Positions 1-18,944 of a DNA stretch of 64,000 nucleotides are shown piece after piece (the stretch's first letter is position 1; the number at the start of each line of letters is the position of its first letter). The translations under genes and the position numbers were made by a program. Under the pieces are notes generated by a model. The model saw only the letters and a program-made list of their open reading frames with translations. It searched no databases and had not been told where the DNA came from. Source of the DNA: Ovis canadensis (Eukaryota > Chordata > Mammalia > Artiodactyla > Bovidae); contig NC_091251.1 of assembly GCF_042477335.2 (NCBI RefSeq), positions 28,040,501 to 28,104,500 on the forward strand, read 5' to 3'.

Positions 1-104
1 ATGGATCCGGGGATGTTTAGAAAGTTGGGTCATCAGGACTTGGGGAGAAGGGAAAGAGGGGGTACTGAGGATAACTATTTCTGCTTGTCCTCCTCACCTG
101 AATT

Positions 105-235
105 CACTGTTGAGCACTGACCACGAGCCAGGCACTTTCTGCAGGCTCTGGGTGGCTACTTAACTCACCCTGGGCGGGTAACATAGCTCTAAGTGGCAGA
201 GCCAGGACTCAAACCCAAGTCTCCTGGCTTCTCAC
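105..235 (+). repeat. MIR SINE fragment
   Basis: The motif gagccaggcactttctgcag and later gcagagccaggactcaaacc are MIR core and 3' motifs. Confidence 0.65.
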
Positions 236-399
236 GGTACCACGAAGCCACTTCCCTCCAGGTTCTGGAATTCTCTGTTCTGGTAGAGCATCTTTCCATT
301 CCAGATGAGGAACGGTAGAACCTTCAGTCGTATTCACATCCTGGAGAAAGAAATTCATGTTGTCTGTGCTCATCACTGCTGGGCGGTTAACAAGCATCT

Positions 400-545
400 T
401 CACACTCAGTCTCATGAGGGGCCACCACTGGACTCCTCTAGGCTACCAGGGAAGCTAAGGCTTAGAGAGGCAGTCATTTGCCCAAGGACTCCCAGCCAGA
501 AAGGGGGGGAGAATCAAGATTCAAACTCAGGATCCTGTCCCACCC
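400..545 (+). repeat. MIR SINE fragment
   Basis: The sequence gaagctaaggcttagagagg with gcagtcatttgcccaagg matches the MIR 3' half. Confidence 0.55.
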
Positions 546-770
546 CAAAGCTGGTGTGTCTGACCCCACACCGAACTGCTCCCCCAGCAGGTGTTCAGCT
601 GATGCAGCTATTAGGGCTGTTGTGTCTGGTGCCCACACGGACACACATGAACACACGCAGACACGCATGCATGCACATGTGCCTGTCAATCCTAGAAAGC
701 ACATGACGAAGCAGCAATCTTGGGCTCCATTTAAACCTCTGAGTGCACAGGAGAGTGTTCTCCTTTCTTT

Positions 771-1090
771 CTTCCTTCCTTTATTTTATTTCTTTATTTT
801 CGGCTGTGCTGAGTCTTCGTTGCTACTGGTGGGCTTTCTCTAGTTGCAGCAAGCCCGGGCTACTCTCTGGTTGTGGTGTGCAGACTTCTCATCACGGCGA
901 CTTCTCTTGCTACACAGCACTGGCTCATTAGTTGCAACTCATGGGCTCTAGAGTGCAGGCTTAGTAGTTGGGGCACATGAGCTTAGTTGCCCTGAGACAT
1001 GTGGGATCTTTCCAGACCAGGGAGGGATCGAGCCCATGTTCCCTGCATTGGTAGGTAGACTTCTAACCACTGGACTACCAGGGAAGTCCT
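771..1090 (-). mobile_element. CHR-type SINE (antisense)
   Basis: The + strand ends aaccactggactaccaggga with agtcct, the reverse complement of a CHR 5' head, and begins with a T-rich tail. The body with ctctagagtgcaggcttagt is full-length CHR, about 300 bp. Confidence 0.85.
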
Positions 1091-1427
1091 CACCTTCTTT
1101 CTTTCTCTATGAAGACTGGGAGCACAGAGGCTTCGGGAAGCCAGTTCATTTCAGCAGGTGATGGGCTCTGGGGTATATAGAGGGACAGCACTGTGTAACT
1201 GTGGGCAAAAGCCCCTTTCCCTCTGCCCCTCAAGAGTCTCACCTACAAAGAGACTGGATTAGATTCAAGTAGTTGTGCAGCCCCTTTCAGGTCTCAAAGG
1301 CCCCCAGTTCTACAGTACACACCTTGGTGAAACAGGTCTGGCCCATGGGCCTTATTAGACAAAGCCTGACTCGGGAAGCCCCCAGCCCCTTCCTGTCCAC
1401 TGCGTGGGTCCTTGCCTCCAAACCTAG

Positions 1428-8970
<7,543 letters not shown>

Positions 8971-9100
8971 TGGGCGCAGCCGGCTCGTTTCACCTGGGCG
9001 GTTCCTCCTCTTGGTCGCCGTGGTATCCTGATGGCCGACTCCCCAGCCGCAGCTCTGTTGCTCCTCTGCAACAACAACCCATGTCTGTGTCTACAGGTGT

Positions 9101-9307
9101 GACTTCACACCTCAGCACTGCTGACATCTGGGGCCAGATGATTCTTTGCTCTGAAGGCTGTCCTGATCAGCTATTTAGCAGCATCCCTGGCCTCCGCCAG
9201 CCAGATGCCACAGCAACCCAAACCCCGTCATGATAAACAAAAATGTCTCCAGATATCACCCAGTGTCCCCCCTGGGATGTCAGAATTGTCCCCAGTTGAG
9301 AACCTCT
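9101..9307 (-). mobile_element. hAT-Charlie MITE (MER20-like)
   Basis: The blocks cagcactgctgacatctggg, ttagcagcatccctggcctc, aaatgtctccagatatcacc and gttgagaacctct are landmarks of an old eutherian hAT-Charlie MITE that I recall as MER20. It lies just past the end of CORO2B. Confidence 0.65.
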
Positions 9308-9354
9308 ATTCCGCACCCACATCCAGCCCTGTGTTGGGGTCTAGAGGACACCTA

Positions 9355-9560
9355 CATTGTACATTGGAATGCTGCTCCACAGTTTACAAAGAACTATTCC
9401 GTGTACTTGACTCCTTTGATCTTCACAGCTGCTCTAAGTGGTGTGTTCTAATTTTTCCCATTTTCAAAAGGAGTAGTCAGGTCCAGAATGTGACACGCTC
9501 AATCAAGGTCATTAGCTGGTGTAATGGGGAAGACACACAGGGACATGGACCTCCTAAGCC
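9355..9560 (+). repeat. MIR SINE fragment
   Basis: The sequences cagtttacaaagaactattc, gatcttcacagctgctctaa and cccattttcaaaaggagtag fit MIR. Confidence 0.6.
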
Positions 9561-9869
9561 CAGAGTCAGAGGAGGCACAGGTTCCCAGTCCTCAGCCAGG
9601 CTCAGCGCTGGGCACGGTCTCTTCTGGAAGGAGGGCTAGGGCTCAGGGTCATGAGACAAGGGGCTGCCAGGCCGCTGGGCCACCCTCCCTCTCTCACTGA
9701 GCCAGGGTGGTCGTGGAGCAGAGCTGTCAGTCTACAAAGTCATGTGACAGTGTGGATACCACAGAAAACTCCAGAGAGAGAAAAGCAGAGAAAAGCAATG
9801 AAAATCTCAGAAAAGAGGGCTGGAGAGGAAATGATAAAGGGCAGTGGAAGAGCAAGGGGCATGACCTGG

Positions 9870-9990
9870 GATAGGTAGGGCGTGGTCCAGGCCCAGCTCC
9901 ACCTCTGATGGGCTGTGTGACCTGAAGTGACTCACTTCTGTCTGGGCTTCACTTTCTCTATAAAGTGAGGGTGTAGGACAGTTGGAGGGT
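9870..9990 (-). repeat. MIR SINE fragment (antisense)
   Basis: The sequence gggctgtgtgacctgaagtg with cttcactttctctataaag is the reverse complement of the MIR 3' half. Confidence 0.65.
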
Positions 9991-10094
9991 CCCTTAATGA
10001 TCTGACGCTTGAGTTTCCACAAGTTTCTCCTAGCAATTAGGAGAATGGAACAAAGCCCCAAGATCACCAATTGTCTAGCACAAGTGATGCGAAC

Positions 10095-10157
10095 AAGAAA
10101 TAGTTTCCATAAGATGTTATGGAAAAATCCAAACAAACTTTTTGGCTAACCCAATAT
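10095..10157 (+). mobile_element. Mariner-like MITE remnant
   Basis: The right part (gttatggaaaaatccaaac, then tttttggctaacccaata) matches the end of the short palindromic mariner element common in ruminants. The left arm is degraded (tagtttccataagatg). Confidence 0.65.
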
Positions 10158-10662
10158 CATCAAGAGAAGGGAAGTAGTAGGGTGGCTTCCAACAGGGCTT
10201 GGGTGCAGAAATATACTCTAAGGAAACATGAATTTGAAAAAGACAGCCATAGAGTTTCTCATGTGGATCAATTCACAGTGCTGGGCTTGAAAGAAATGCT
10301 AAGGTCATTGAGAGTTTGGACTCCAAAGCTCCTTCTCCAGGGATGTGGAAGAAGGTGGGTAGAGCTGGGTCTTTCACCAAAGCTTCTCCCAGCCTGGGCA
10401 GGTGAACACACACGGTGATCTGTCTCACGTATGCCTCTGTCCCATGGGATCCCCAATTCCCAGTCCAACTAGGAAGCTCTTTAATTATCGCTTCTTATGG
10501 AAGGTTGTTCAAGGTCAGAGGTGAATGTGATTTCTCTCCAAGCAGCCCGTTTCCCAGGTGCATTTGTTGATGAACTCCTTGCTTGCTCACTGGCTGTCCA
10601 CATATGTCCTTTAGTTCTTCACATACTAGAATATGCTCCATGCCTCCTCATTCATTACACTG

Positions 10663-10710
10663 ATCCTGCAGCCAGTTACCGCCTTGCTAATCCTGCGGCC
10701 AGTTACAGCC
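10663..10710 (+). repeat. Small tandem duplication
   Basis: A 21-bp unit, atcctgcagccagttaccgc plus one base at 10663-10683, recurs at 10690-10710 with two changes (period 27 bp). Confidence 0.8.
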
Positions 10711-13323
10711 TCACCTACCACATTGCTCTGATTAGTGTAACCATGTAGGAGAACAAGCCCATCTGGCTTTTCATACCTTTTCCCAATGCCATGTTCCTCA
10801 CCAGGTGCTTGCTCCCTTCTTTGCTCCAGGTGAGAATATCTGAGGCTAAACTTCAGACCCTTTTCTTGTATGGAGAGGTCCCTCTGGGCAGGCCTAGAAC
10901 TCTGGTCACACATCCCCCACATACCAACACCTACTTGGATTTTAAGCTCAGCCTAACTCACCTTGAGTGGCTGAATCTACTCAGTACTGGGCGCTGGGAA
11001 CACAGAGATGGAAAAGAACCAGGCTTGCCCTTGAGGGGCTCCAACCAGTGGTCCATCAATAGGCATCATGTCACCCAGCGGGATGTGGAACCCCTGGAGG
11101 CTGGGGTGAGTTCCACCCTCTGCCGGGTTCCAGGTGAAATAGGCAGTTGTTTGCAGATTTACTGATTCCTGGATTCCCTTCAGTCAGCCTCCTGAGATCC
11201 CAAGATGGGCTTGGGCATTTTTAGACTCTCTCTTGGTGCTGGGCACACATCCCAGACTGCCAGTGGACCGTGCAGAACGTGGCTGCTTCTTTCCTGTGCG
11301 AAATGATTTCATATTGCAAACACCTGCACCACAAGGACCCTGCCCCTCAGCTTGGAAGGCTGTGCTGACCGGGCTGCTTAGAGCAGGAGCAGACGCTCAC
11401 CTCCACCACAGGAAGCCTTACCAGACTCCCCTCCTCTATCCCCACCAACCCAGGTCCGCCAGCCTGAGGAGCAGGGGGATGCAGGCCCTTGGATCAGGGA
11501 GAGGAAGAGGGCGATGCTGGCAGGAGCTTCTTGCTCTCTGTGCCTCTGTGTTTCTATTTGGGAGCAACCTGCAGACTATCTTCCCTTAGAATTTTAATTA
11601 ATTCAGTGACAAACTCAATTGGATCAGCCTTACTTAGAGAAGGTGAGAAGCTACATGGTCGGGTCTGCAGAATTCTATGAAGTTCCTGTCCCAGTCCTCA
11701 TACCTGGCTGTCCCATTGCCTGGAATCCCCCCATTAGCACAGTCCCTTTGGGCGAAGCTTTGCCCTTGCCAAAGCTCTACCTATAACAGATTTCCTTCGG
11801 TGTTCAGCTGCTGTTGTGAAGAGGGTGGACAGATTGAAGGAAGGAAACAAGGGGGCAATGAAAAAGGGGCGGGCTCAAGTGGAAGGAGGGCGATGGGAAC
11901 ACTGAAGACTACGATTTTGGATTTCAAGGTCACAGTGATTAAGGCAAGATTCAAAGACCAGGAAGAGTTTGCTAGGAGCTTGAATCCAGCCAGCAGGTGG
12001 CAGATTATGGCCTTCTTATCAAGCCCATTTTTCCTGAGCTGAGTCCCTTCTGCCACCTCCCATCCCACACCAGAATGAATGACCCAGATATAGGCACAAG
12101 GGCCTCAGGCAAAGCAGACACACAGAATAGCTAGGATCTGAAACACCCCAAGTACAGAAGAAGGAAGGCTCGGTGGGGGACAGCAGGACCCTCGCTGCCT
12201 CAAGTCGCTGTCAACAGACTGCTGGAGGAGTTATCTGGAGATAGCCAGAGGGGGGCGCTCACCTCACCACCCTCTGAGGCTGCCTGTCCCGAGCAGCTGG
12301 AAAGAGGCTGAACCGGGGTTGCCTTCCCAGCTGAGCCCCTGACTCTGCGACCTTTAGCAGCTCCCTGCTTCCTGTCCTGCCCAAGGGACAATGGCAGGGA
12401 GGGGCCTGGAGAGTACAATTCAAAGAGGCCTGGAGCTGATGAGATGGCAGAAGGAAGAGCCAGGAACATGAAGGGGAGGGAAGAAACGCCAGAGAAGGAG
12501 GAGCAGGGGTCCAGGCTAGACCTCTGCAGCCCTGGTCACAGCCCAGCCCGGGCCTGGGGCTCACCAGCTTTAGCCCCACACGGTCTCCAGGAAGTTGCTG
12601 ATGAGAGAAACCTGAGCTGCATCCCAGGCAAGAGATACAGCCCAGGGGCAGAGAAAGAGGTCAGCCAGACCATGGGAAGCCCTGAATCGGTGCCCTGGAA
12701 GGCTGGGCTCCACTCTGTTGAAGCAGGAGTGAACACTTCCCTCTGACTACTGCAAACAGAAAGGATTAGGGGGCGGCTCTGAAGCAGGGAGCCAGGCGAG
12801 GGTTGGTAGGCTAGTGGTGGGTAAGGGAGGAGATGGGGAAGGGGTGGGTGGGGCATGGGTTAGGGCAGACTTCAGGATGGTCATCTTAAGTGGGGATATA
12901 GGGGGAGGGGAGGAAGGGTGATGCGTGCAGAAACGTCCCAGGAATGGAATCAGCGGTGTGATGAGAAATGAGTCACCCCCTGCCAACAGATGGAGCACTC
13001 TACAGAGCTTGGTACCTTGCTTTATACTTCTCTTAAACTTCCAACAGCAGGCAGTGTTGGTTGCACCCAGCTTAGCAATTGTCCTTCAGACTAGTTCACA
13101 GACGAATGACTGTTCTTAGAGAGCTCTGTTGGGTTCTTCTTATCACTATAAAAGCTATCTTCCCCTTGGGGCTGCTTGATACTGTCCCGTGAAGTGACAG
13201 GGCCCCACGCACCCCAGGGTTTTCCACCCTACCTGTCCCACCTGCCCCTCAGGATGCCTGACATTCACCTATTTGTCCAATGGTGAAGTCATTTGTAACG
13301 ACAATGAAAATAGCTTTTTTTGC

Positions 13324-13386
13324 CTCTCTTCACCTACTAGGAAGCAAGTAGAAGCCTACTAGTCTCTCTTCACCTACTAGGAAGCA
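13324..13386 (+). repeat. Small direct repeat
   Basis: A 23-bp unit containing tcttcacctactaggaagca occurs identically at 13324-13346 and 13364-13386 (period 40 bp). The spacer also contains cctactag. Confidence 0.85.
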
Positions 13387-14567
13387 TTTTCATGCAAAAG
13401 CTATTTTACAAAATATTTGTTTTATAAAATATTTATCAAGCATCTTTTCTGCATCAAATATTATCCTAGATGTGAGGATGAAATAGATGAACAGGATATA
13501 GTTCTTGTTTGCAAAGAGATTCCACTCTAATTTACAGTTAAAATTCACATACAGGGCAGAAAAGAATGCTTGGGAGGACCGAGATGACTAACAGTGATTT
13601 TCTCAGGGTGATGAGATAACAGGTTAGCACTCTCCTTTTTGAAGAGCTACATTTTTCTACAATAGACAATTTTTGTCAGTGAGAGAGAAAGGTTATTTTT
13701 TTAGTTTGGAAGATATTTTAAATACGTGTAAAAGCGTAGGATTTGCCACTGTTTCCTGTTGAATGAAACCTCGGGCTTATTCTGCTCAGTTCACCAGGTA
13801 CAGGAACTGGGACCTCTCCTCCCACATCGTCATGGCCCCTCTAGACCAGAGGAGGAGATTGCGCCTGTGGGTGGTTGGATGGCGTAAGCAACACAGATAT
13901 GGCCAGGTGTCACTTCTCTTGGACTCTTGATGGGAGGAAGGCCTGATAGGAGAATCCCTGCCTCTGAGGTGCACGCTGCTCACGTGGATTCCTGCGTAAA
14001 GGTGACAACAGATTCTCCCCAGGCTTTGGCTCAGCCTTCCCTGGATCCTCTTGATGCTGACTTGGCCTTCCCTGATCCCTTTAGGTCTGGTGCCACCCAC
14101 TGAGCTCCTCCTACCCTACCCCAGGTGTCCCCAGTCCCTAATCTTGCCTCTTCCCAATGCACTGTTTGTGGCATAAACCCTGTGACCTGCTTCTTCTGGC
14201 ATTGAGCCCTTTCTCCTCTTCAAATCAAAACCCTAGGCTGTCAAAACTATTGTTTCAACCACGAATTTTGGAAATTACATTTGGAAAGTCAAAATCTGAT
14301 TATTGATTGTTTATTTGTTACACATTCCTGCTCTCAGAATCTTAGTTTTCCCTGAGGCAGTGAATATCTCTGGCTGGGAGGAGATATCTCAGACACAATA
14401 AGATCAACAGCTGTTTACAAAACCCATCCTCTCACCCTCCCCCCACCTCACCAACATGCATACGTGCACACACACATACACAACAGGATCATTAAAATGG
14501 CCACAGATTAAGATAATATAGAACTGGGGAAATTTAATTAATGACATGGAACTGGAGAACAGTGTTC

Positions 14568-14734
14568 TTTTTCTTATACAAAGAATTCATTTCTTTCTAA
14601 TACTGATTTTTATTTATTTGGCTGCTCTGAGTCTTAGTTACAGCATGTGGGATCTAGTTCCCCCACCAGGGATCAAACCCAGGCCCCTGCATTGGGTGCA
14701 AGGAAACTTAGCCACTGGACCACCAGGGAAGTCC
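14568..14734 (-). mobile_element. CHR-2 type SINE (antisense)
   Basis: It ends ggaccaccagggaagtcc on the + strand. A 16-bp target duplication CTGGAGAACAGTGTTC lies on both sides (14552-14567 and 14735-14750), which fixes both borders. Confidence 0.9.
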
Positions 14735-14949
14735 CTGGAGAACAGTGTTCCTTTGCTAATTTTCAGTTAGCATTTGCTGGATAATGACATTACATTAGGC
14801 GCCAGTGATATAAAACCAGTTGAGATACACAAATTCCTGGCCCGCATCTCTCAAGACGCAGACATGTGAATGAGTAATTATAATTCAGTATAATACGTAA
14901 TAGATCAGAGCACTATATAGGAACAATCAAAACACCAACCTCATGGTGA

Positions 14950-15084
14950 CAGTAATCTGAGTTTTATTTTTTGTTTATTGAGATATAATTGACATATAAC
15001 ATTGTGTAAGTTTAAGGATTTGATGTGTTTGTGTACTGCAGTATGACCACCACCATGGTGTTAGCTTACATCTTTATTAAATCA
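14950..15084 (-). mobile_element. Antisense L1 3' UTR, part 1
   Basis: The block tttattgagatataattgac with aacattgtgtaagtttaagg is a standard L1 3' UTR segment read in reverse. It continues at 15862 after a block of SINEs. Confidence 0.65.
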
Positions 15085-15311
15085 CTGTTCACGTGTGCTT
15101 AAATCACTCAGTTGTGTCTGACTCTTGGCAACCCCATTTACTGTAGTCCGTCAGACTAATCTGTCCATGGGATTTTCCAGGAAAGAATAGTAGAGTGGGT
15201 TGCCATGCCCTCCTCCAGGGGATCTTCCCAATCCAGAGATCGAACCCATGTCTCCTATGTCTCCTGCACTGCAGGCAGATTCTTTACCCCCTGAACCATT
15301 GGGGAAGCCCA
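15085..15311 (-). mobile_element. Bov-tA SINE (antisense) within L1
   Basis: It runs from the Bov-A tail (actcagttgtgtctgactct) to the reversed tRNA-like head (gaaccattggggaagcccaa). Confidence 0.88.
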
Positions 15312-15359
15312 ATCAAGTCATTACCATTGCTATTCTTTTTTTTTTGCAGCTATGCAGCA

Positions 15360-15508
15360 TGCTTTCATGCATTGGAGAAAGAAATGGCCACTTCAGTGTT
15401 CTTGCCTGGAGAATCCCAGGGACGGGGGAGCCTGGTGGGCTGCCATCTACGGGGTTGCACAGAGTCAGACACGACTGAAGTGACTTAGCAGCAGCAACAG
15501 CAGCAGGG
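15360..15508 (+). mobile_element. Bov-A2 SINE monomer (sense)
   Basis: It carries tgcattggagaaagaaatgg through gacacgactgaagtgactta and ends in a (CAG)n-rich tail. Confidence 0.85.
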
Positions 15509-15519
15509 TCTTAGTTCCT

Positions 15520-15680
15520 TTGCGTGCTTAGTCACTTCAGTCTTTTCCGACTCTCTGCCACCCTATGGACCATGGCCTGCCAGGCTCCTCTGTCCCTGGG
15601 ATCCTCCAGGCAAGAATACTGGAGTGGGTTGCCATTTCTTTCTCCATTGGTTCCTTGACCGGGGATCAAACCTGCCATTT
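15520..15680 (-). mobile_element. Bov-tA SINE fragment (antisense)
   Basis: The sequence cttagtcacttcagtctttt through ggttgccatttctttctcca and a short piece of reversed head (ttccttgaccggggatcaaa) mark a shortened element. Confidence 0.75.
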
Positions 15681-15715
15681 CTTTTTTGTAGTGAGCACAT
15701 TTCCCATCTATTAGC

Positions 15716-15858
15716 AGGACTTCCCTGGTGGTCCAGTGGCTAAGACTTTGTGCTCCCAATGCAGGGGCCCAAGGTTCAATCCCATCCCACGTGCCACAGC
15801 TGAAGATCCTGCATGCTGCAACTAAGACCCAGTGCAGCCAAGTAAATATATTTTTTTA
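15716..15858 (+). mobile_element. CHR-2 type SINE (sense)
   Basis: It starts ggacttccctggtggtccag and continues agactttgtgctcccaatgc. It is part of the SINE block that splits the L1 at 14950-16180. Confidence 0.85.
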
Positions 15859-15861
15859 ATC

Positions 15862-16180
15862 TTAAAAAAAATTTGTAGCAATTTTGAAGTACATGATACA
15901 GTATTATTAACTATAATCACTAGATGTACATTAGATCCCCATCTTACAAGTTGGTACCCTTTGACCAGCATTCCCAAAACCCCTGCCCCACCCCACCTCC
16001 ACCCCCCAGCCCCCACATTCTGGTGACCACCATTCTAGTCTCTGTTTCTACAAATTTGGCTTTTTTTGATTCCACAAACAATATTTGTCTTTGTCTGGCT
16101 TATCTCACCTAGCATAGTGCGCTCAGGGTCCATTCGTGCTGTCACAGATGACAGGATTTCCTTCTTTCTAGTAATCTGAG
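15862..16180 (-). mobile_element. Antisense L1 3' UTR, part 2
   Basis: It resumes the L1 text at attaactataatcactagat and runs through ggtgaccaccattctagtct to the Ser/Thr-free noncoding end near 16170. The separation from part 1 is explained by at least four SINE insertions. Confidence 0.65.
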
Positions 16181-16189
16181 TTCTTAAAG

Positions 16190-16600
16190 TGAAAGTAGTT
16201 TTCCACTAGAGAAGAGAGAGAGGGGCCTTCCAGGCAGGGAACAGTGTGTGCAAAGTCACAGAGAAAGGAAACAGTGGACTTGAGGGGGCCTTGAGTTGCT
16301 GGAGCTAAGGAAAAGGCTGGCAAGGGGATTGTCTGCAAAGGGCCTTCTCCTTGGGCTATTTATTTGGGAGGCAGTTTTAAGCAATGGAAAGCCTTAGAAG
16401 CGTCAGAATGATCAGATGAAATTTACATTTTCGAAAAATCCGTGAGGAGGATGGAAAAGAGAGACACGTTGGGCAAGAGGCTGTGAGGAGCTTCTGAGAG
16501 TACTCAGGTGAGCTGATCTGGAGAATCAGATCGAGAGTCAGGAGGTGGAGGGAGGCTGCAGAATATGATAAAATGTCACACTGAATTGCAGAGAGATCAA
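16190..16600. other. Intergenic, unclassified
   Basis: Low-copy-looking sequence between the L1 remnant and the next Bov-tA. No gene is visible. Confidence 0.5.
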
Positions 16601-16610
16601 AGGAATGATT

Positions 16611-16832
16611 GGGCTTCGCGGGTGGTGTTAGTGGTAAACAACCTGCCTGCCAATGCAGGCAAGGAGGAGATGTGGGTTCAATCCCTGGGTCGGGAAGATC
16701 CCTTGGAGAAGGACACGGCAACCCAGTCCAGTATTCTTGCCTGGAGAATCCCATACAGAGGAGCCTGGTGGGCTACAGTCCACAGAGCTGCTCAGAATCA
16801 GACACGACTGAAGTGACTTAGCACTCATGCAC
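16611..16832 (+). mobile_element. Bov-tA SINE (sense)
   Basis: It has the tRNA-like head with atgtgggttcaatccctggg and the Bov-A tail gacacgactgaagtgactta. Confidence 0.88.
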
Positions 16833-16973
16833 AAAGGAAGGATTATTCTTAGTGGGTCTTGAAATCAATTTAATGTGTTACAACCAGCATTTTTTTTTTT
16901 TTAGTATCATAGAATAAGAAAGCACTAAGTAGAACAGGAAGGAAATACTAGTGTCCACCATATGAAATAAGAT

Positions 16974-17188
16974 GGGCTTCCCTGGCGGCTCAAACAGTAA
17001 AGAGTCTGCCTACAACGCGGGAGACCCCGCTTCAATATCTGGAAGGGGAAGATCCCTGGAGAAGGAAATGGCAACCCACTCTAGTATTCTTGCCTGGGAA
17101 GCGCTGTGGACAGAGGAGCCTTGCAGGCTACAGTCTGTGGGGTCGCAAAGTAGGGCATGACTTAAGCAACTTAGCACAGCACAGCACA
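16974..17188 (+). mobile_element. Bov-tA SINE (sense)
   Basis: It starts gggcttccctggcggctcaa and ends in a (CAGCA)n tail. Confidence 0.88.
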
Positions 17189-17284
17189 TCTGTGCATGAA
17201 ACTTTGTGCATTGCTAGTGTGTGTATTGCTTTCTGTGTTGGGGGAGGGGGGAGTGTACTGAAATGAAAAAAATATGTGTTTTTC

Positions 17285-17431
17285 ACTGTTGCTGCTGCTG
17301 CTACTGCTGCTAAGTCGCTTCAGTCGTGTCCGACTCTGTGCCACCCCATGGACTGCAGCCTACCAGGCTCCTCTGTCCATGGGATTTTCCAGGCAAGAGT
17401 ACTGGAGTGGGGTGCCATTGCCTTTCACTGT
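17285..17431 (-). mobile_element. Bov-A type SINE monomer (antisense)
   Basis: It starts with (GCT)n and has aagtcgcttcagtcgtgtcc and ggcaagagtactggagtggg. Confidence 0.85.
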
Positions 17432-18408
17432 AGGGCGCAATCAACCAAGTTTGGAAGCCACTGATCTAGAACATACTAATTGGTGCAAAGCAGAGAGAGT
17501 AGTTGCCAGTGGGATTTCCAGGAAAGAAAGATTCCATCTGTATGAGGCTGTTCAGGATGGCTTCCCAGAGGATCCTGAGGAGTGGAAAGTGGGCTCGAAG
17601 AAGGATAAGGTTGGGGTGGGAGAGAAAAGGGCAAGGCACCCAAGGCAGGGAGAAGGAGGCGCATACCTAGCAATCTGGCTGGATTCCTCTGCAGCCTTAG
17701 TCTTTCCTAATGGCCTGAAGATGGTTATCTTGAGGAGGCTAACATTTCAGTCTTAGCACAGAAGAGCATCTGCTGACAGCTTATCTTTTCTTCCAGCATT
17801 TATGTAAAACCTATCTGTCAAATAACCCATGTCTCTTTTGACCTTCTTCGCAGGGACACCAAGTTCATTCTCAAAACAGCTTACCTGGCTAATAAACCAG
17901 GGACATTTTCAATTTTCATGAAAACTCTTAGGGGAAAGACAACTGAATGAGCTGGATCTGGGTTCAAGATTGAGCCTAGAAGCGCATGTATCCAGTCACT
18001 TGTCGTTTCTAAACGCTGTTTTTGCCCAACGTAAAATGAGCTACTCAGAGCTACCTACTCTTTCTCCCAAACTTCCGAGCATCAAATCAAATGACATAGC
18101 GGGTACAAACCTAAATTACCAGGGACACAGACAGGTTGCTTTCCCCATTTGCCAGAAGGCTCAACTAATGTCAGATCCTCTGAAGAATAAACAAGATCTG
18201 GCAACCTTGTCATTCTTGAAGCAGATAAGAGAAGTCATTATTTTATCAGCTGGCACCAGAGTTCCTTTTCAGGAAGGAAATGTCATTGTTTAGGAAAATA
18301 CCTTGATAGGCCCCTTGGGGATAGACGGTGAGGCCCTAAGGACATGGGTGGGGAGGAAAAAACAAAGATAGCTAAATAGCTCTGCCTAAGAATTGAACAA
18401 AAATTCAG

Positions 18409-18536
18409 GAGGAATTCACTGGCAGACCAGTGGTTAGGATTCCACGCTTCCACTGCAGGGGCTTGGGTTCAATCCCTAGTTGGGGAACTAAGATCCCACA
18501 TGCTGCATGGTGAGGCAAATAAATAAATAAATGAAG
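18409..18536 (+). mobile_element. CHR-2 type SINE (sense)
   Basis: A diverged head (ggaattcactggcagaccag) is followed by actaagatcccacatgctgc and an (AAAT)n tail. Confidence 0.8.
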
Positions 18537-18944
18537 AATTTGGGAATGAGGAAGAACAAAGGAGAGAGGCAAAAGGAAAACCAAGTAATCTGATCAGAGA
18601 CTAATGCCCTGGTCTGTAAAAAATTGGGGAAGATTTTTAAGAACAAAGAGATCTCTGGACTGCAGCCCTGCAATTCAGTCTTCTCTCCAATGTAATCTAT
18701 TTCCCAAATCGCCAATAAATGTCTATTACCCAAAGCTGCCTTGTGGGAGCAGGGCCAGTGGGCAGCAGAGTAGGGACTGTGTTCAACTTTGGGGGCAATT
18801 CTAGGATAGAGATAAAGGTGTGTCCACAGACAGCAAAGAAAGAAATTTAGAGTCAGGTAACACTGAGAAACATAGGTCCAGGTGAAACTGCAACTCAGAT
18901 TGGGACTTGAACCCATGGTCTTTTAACTGAGAGCACACCTGGCC

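Larger units (their letters stand above)
10158..14550. other. Intergenic, mostly unique sequence
   Basis: I see no gene, no clear ruminant SINE and no LTR here. Two small direct repeats (10663, 13324) are noted separately. The open frames present are short, lack homology I recognise, and have no splice or Kozak support. Confidence 0.6.

Noticed and set aside
15195-15488. Overlapping open frames of 92-97 codons
   Set aside because: They are made of Bov-tA and Bov-A2 sequence. The same peptides (for example VFLPGESHGQRSLVG-like text) recur at every SINE.
16611-16700. tRNA-like sequence with GGTTCAATCC box B at SINE heads
   Set aside because: These are the tRNA-derived heads of Bov-tA SINEs, not tRNA genes. 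They lack an intact cloverleaf and acceptor stem.
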